Shown here: in pieces, positions 47,485-48,701 of the stretch | Numbering within the stretch: the first letter of the stretch is position 1 | How the letters are laid out: the number at the start of each line of letters is the position of its first letter | NCBI GenBank assembly: GCA_946479515.1 | Contig: CAMLGF010000023.1 | Location: 1-48,701, forward strand | Length of the DNA: 48,701 bases | Direction of reading: 5' to 3' | From: an uncultured Pseudomonadota bacterium | Lineage (GTDB): Bacteria; Pseudomonadota; Gammaproteobacteria; Steroidobacterales; Steroidobacteraceae | Notes under the pieces: model-generated | Told to the model about the DNA's origin: nothing | The model's input: the letters and a program-made list of their open reading frames with translations, nothing else | The model's database searches: none | Translations under genes and position numbers: made by a program

Positions 47485-48701
47485 ATGTCTGCACAGCCCA
47501 TCCCGGCTCATTCCTATTTCTCAGGCGTTGCGCCGATCAAGTTCGAGGGCCCGAAGTCGGACAACCCGCTGGCCTTCCGCTACTACAACAAGGACCAGGT
47601 GGTGCTGGGCAAGCGCATGGAAGAGCACCTGCGGCCCGCGGTCTGCTACTGGCATTCCTTCGCCTGGAATGGCCACGACATTTTCGGCGCCGGCACCTTC
47701 GACCGCCCGTGGAACATCGGCCCCATGGACCAGGCCGCGGCCTGGGCCAAGATGGACGCGGCCTTCGATTTCTTCACGCGCCTCGGCGCCCCCTTCTATT
47801 GCTTCCATGACGTGGACGCCATGCCCATGGCGAACACCATCAAGGAGCACGTCGACAACCTCGCCAAGACCGTCGATCGCCTCGAGAAGAAGCAGAACGA
47901 GACCGGCATCAAACTACTCTGGGGCACGGCCAACCTGTTCTCGCATGCGCGCTACATGGGCGGCGCCTCGACGAATCCGGATCCGGAAGTGTGGGCCTTC
48001 GCCGCCACGCAGGTACGGCATTGCATGGATGCCACCAAGCGGCTGGGCGGTTCCAACTACGTGCTCTGGGGTGGCCGCGAGGGCTACGACACGCTGCTGA
48101 ACACCAACCTGAAGCGCGAGCTCGCGAACTTCGGCCGCTTCCTGCAGCTGGTGGTCGAGCACAAGCACAAGATCGGCTTCAAGGGCACCATCCTCATCGA
48201 GCCCAAGCCGCACGAGCCCACCAAGCACCAGTACGACTTCGACACCGCGACCGTGTACGGCTTCCTCAAGAAGAACGGCCTCGAGAACGAAGTGAAGGTG
48301 AACATCGAGGCCAATCACGCGACGCTCGCCGGCCACAGCTTCGATCACGAGATCGCCATGGCCGATGCGCTCGGCATCTTCGGTTCCATCGACATCAACC
48401 GCGGCGATCCGCAGAACGGCTGGGACACCGACCAGTTCCACAACGATCCGCTGGACATGACGCTGGCGATGTACCGCATCCTCAAGGCGGGCGGCTTCAC
48501 CACCGGCGGATTCAACTTCGACGCCAAGGTGCGTCGCCAGTCCATCGATCCGGCCGACATGTTCTACGGCCACGTCGGCGGTCTCGATCTGTTGGCGCGC
48601 TCGCTGTTGTCGGCGGCGGCGCTCATCGAGAACGGCGGCATCGACAAGTTCGTCGAACAGCGCTACGCGAAGTGGGATGGCGAGCTCGGCAAGAAGATCC
48701 A
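47485..48701 (+). CDS. xylA: Xylose isomerase, 3'-truncated by window edge
   Basis: 405 codons are visible of a protein usually near 440. It starts at ATG 47485 with a gaggag ribosome site at 47472-47477, 2 bases after xylB. The enzyme converts D-xylose to D-xylulose with two divalent metal ions. Diagnostic segments: [29 protein letters not shown] (catalytic His and Asp), [32 protein letters not shown] (metal ligands), [17 protein letters not shown] and [16 protein letters not shown]. It lacks only the extreme C-terminus because the window ends. Confidence 0.97.
   Translation, partial: MSAQPIPAHSYFSGVAPIKFEGPKSDNPLAFRYYNKDQVVLGKRMEEHLRPAVCYWHSFAWNGHDIFGAGTFDRPWNIGPMDQAAAWAKMDAAFDFFTRLGAPFYCFHDVDAMPMANTIKEHVDNLAKTVDRLEKKQNETGIKLLWGTANLFSHARYMGGASTNPDPEVWAFAATQVRHCMDATKRLGGSNYVLWGGREGYDTLLNTNLKRELANFGRFLQLVVEHKHKIGFKGTILIEPKPHEPTKHQYDFDTATVYGFLKKNGLENEVKVNIEANHATLAGHSFDHEIAMADALGIFGSIDINRGDPQNGWDTDQFHNDPLDMTLAMYRILKAGGFTTGGFNFDAKVRRQSIDPADMFYGHVGGLDLLARSLLSAAALIENGGIDKFVEQRYAKWDGELGKKI

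Overview
The window is gene-dense, very GC-rich bacterial chromosome. Little space separates genes, and three convergent gene pairs have touching or overlapping stop codons. The pheT-ihfA-merR order with a nearby tRNA-Pro(GGG), the S-adenosylhomocysteine riboswitch on ahcY, the FdsGBAD-type formate dehydrogenase, the short MotAB stator and several exported enzymes point to a gammaproteobacterium, probably an environmental member near Xanthomonadales/Nevskiales (Steroidobacteraceae-like). This placement is inferred from gene content; I could not run a similarity search. I see no prophage, transposase, integrase or CRISPR array.

Layout. 1-5.2 kb: 3' end of pheT, ihfA, a MerR regulator, an SGLT-like symporter, a small methyltransferase and tRNA-Pro. 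5.4-8.2 kb: an exported methyltransferase-like protein, a long SRAP (YedK/HMCES) DNA-protein crosslink protein on the minus strand, a LamG-like lipoprotein and an 82-residue Cys/His protein. 8.4-14.9 kb: motAB, a small membrane protein, and two divergent cytoplasmic signalling proteins, REC-histidine kinase and REC-PAS-GAF-GGDEF-EAL, the latter with a broken GGDEF motif. 15.0-18.3 kb: a three-gene MacAB-like efflux system. 18.4-25.2 kb: two exported Gfo/Idh/MocA oxidoreductases, glycogen phosphorylase and an exported D-2-hydroxyacid dehydrogenase. 25.2-29.4 kb, minus strand: a tight four-gene unit, transcribed as subclass B3 metallo-beta-lactamase, GNAT acetyltransferase, Tat-exported enolase-superfamily enzyme, exported M20 hydrolase. 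29.6-32.5 kb: a fatty acid desaturase and a quinoprotein-cytochrome c fusion.

32.7-44.4 kb is the most coherent region. It is a methyl-cycle and one-carbon block: PfkB kinase (probable adenosine kinase), metK, SAH riboswitch, ahcY, terminator, folD, fdhD, fdsG, fdsB, fdsA, fdsD and a methylenetetrahydrofolate reductase. Together these make SAM, hydrolyse SAH, remove adenosine, interconvert folate C1 units and oxidise formate with NAD+. 44.4-48.7 kb: a small XRE-like regulator, an aldo/keto reductase, and xylB-xylA for xylose entry behind a LacI-family-like operator; xylA runs off the right edge.

The best leads are: (1) the SAH riboswitch, where the mutually exclusive pseudoknot and Shine-Dalgarno-sequestering hairpin can be read directly; (2) the compact C1/methyl block; (3) an FdsA that has lost one Cys of the His-Cys3 iron-sulfur site; (4) a concentration of apparently exported NAD(P)-type oxidoreductases; and (5) the four-gene operon pairing a B3 metallo-beta-lactamase with an exported M20 hydrolase and an exported enolase-superfamily protein.
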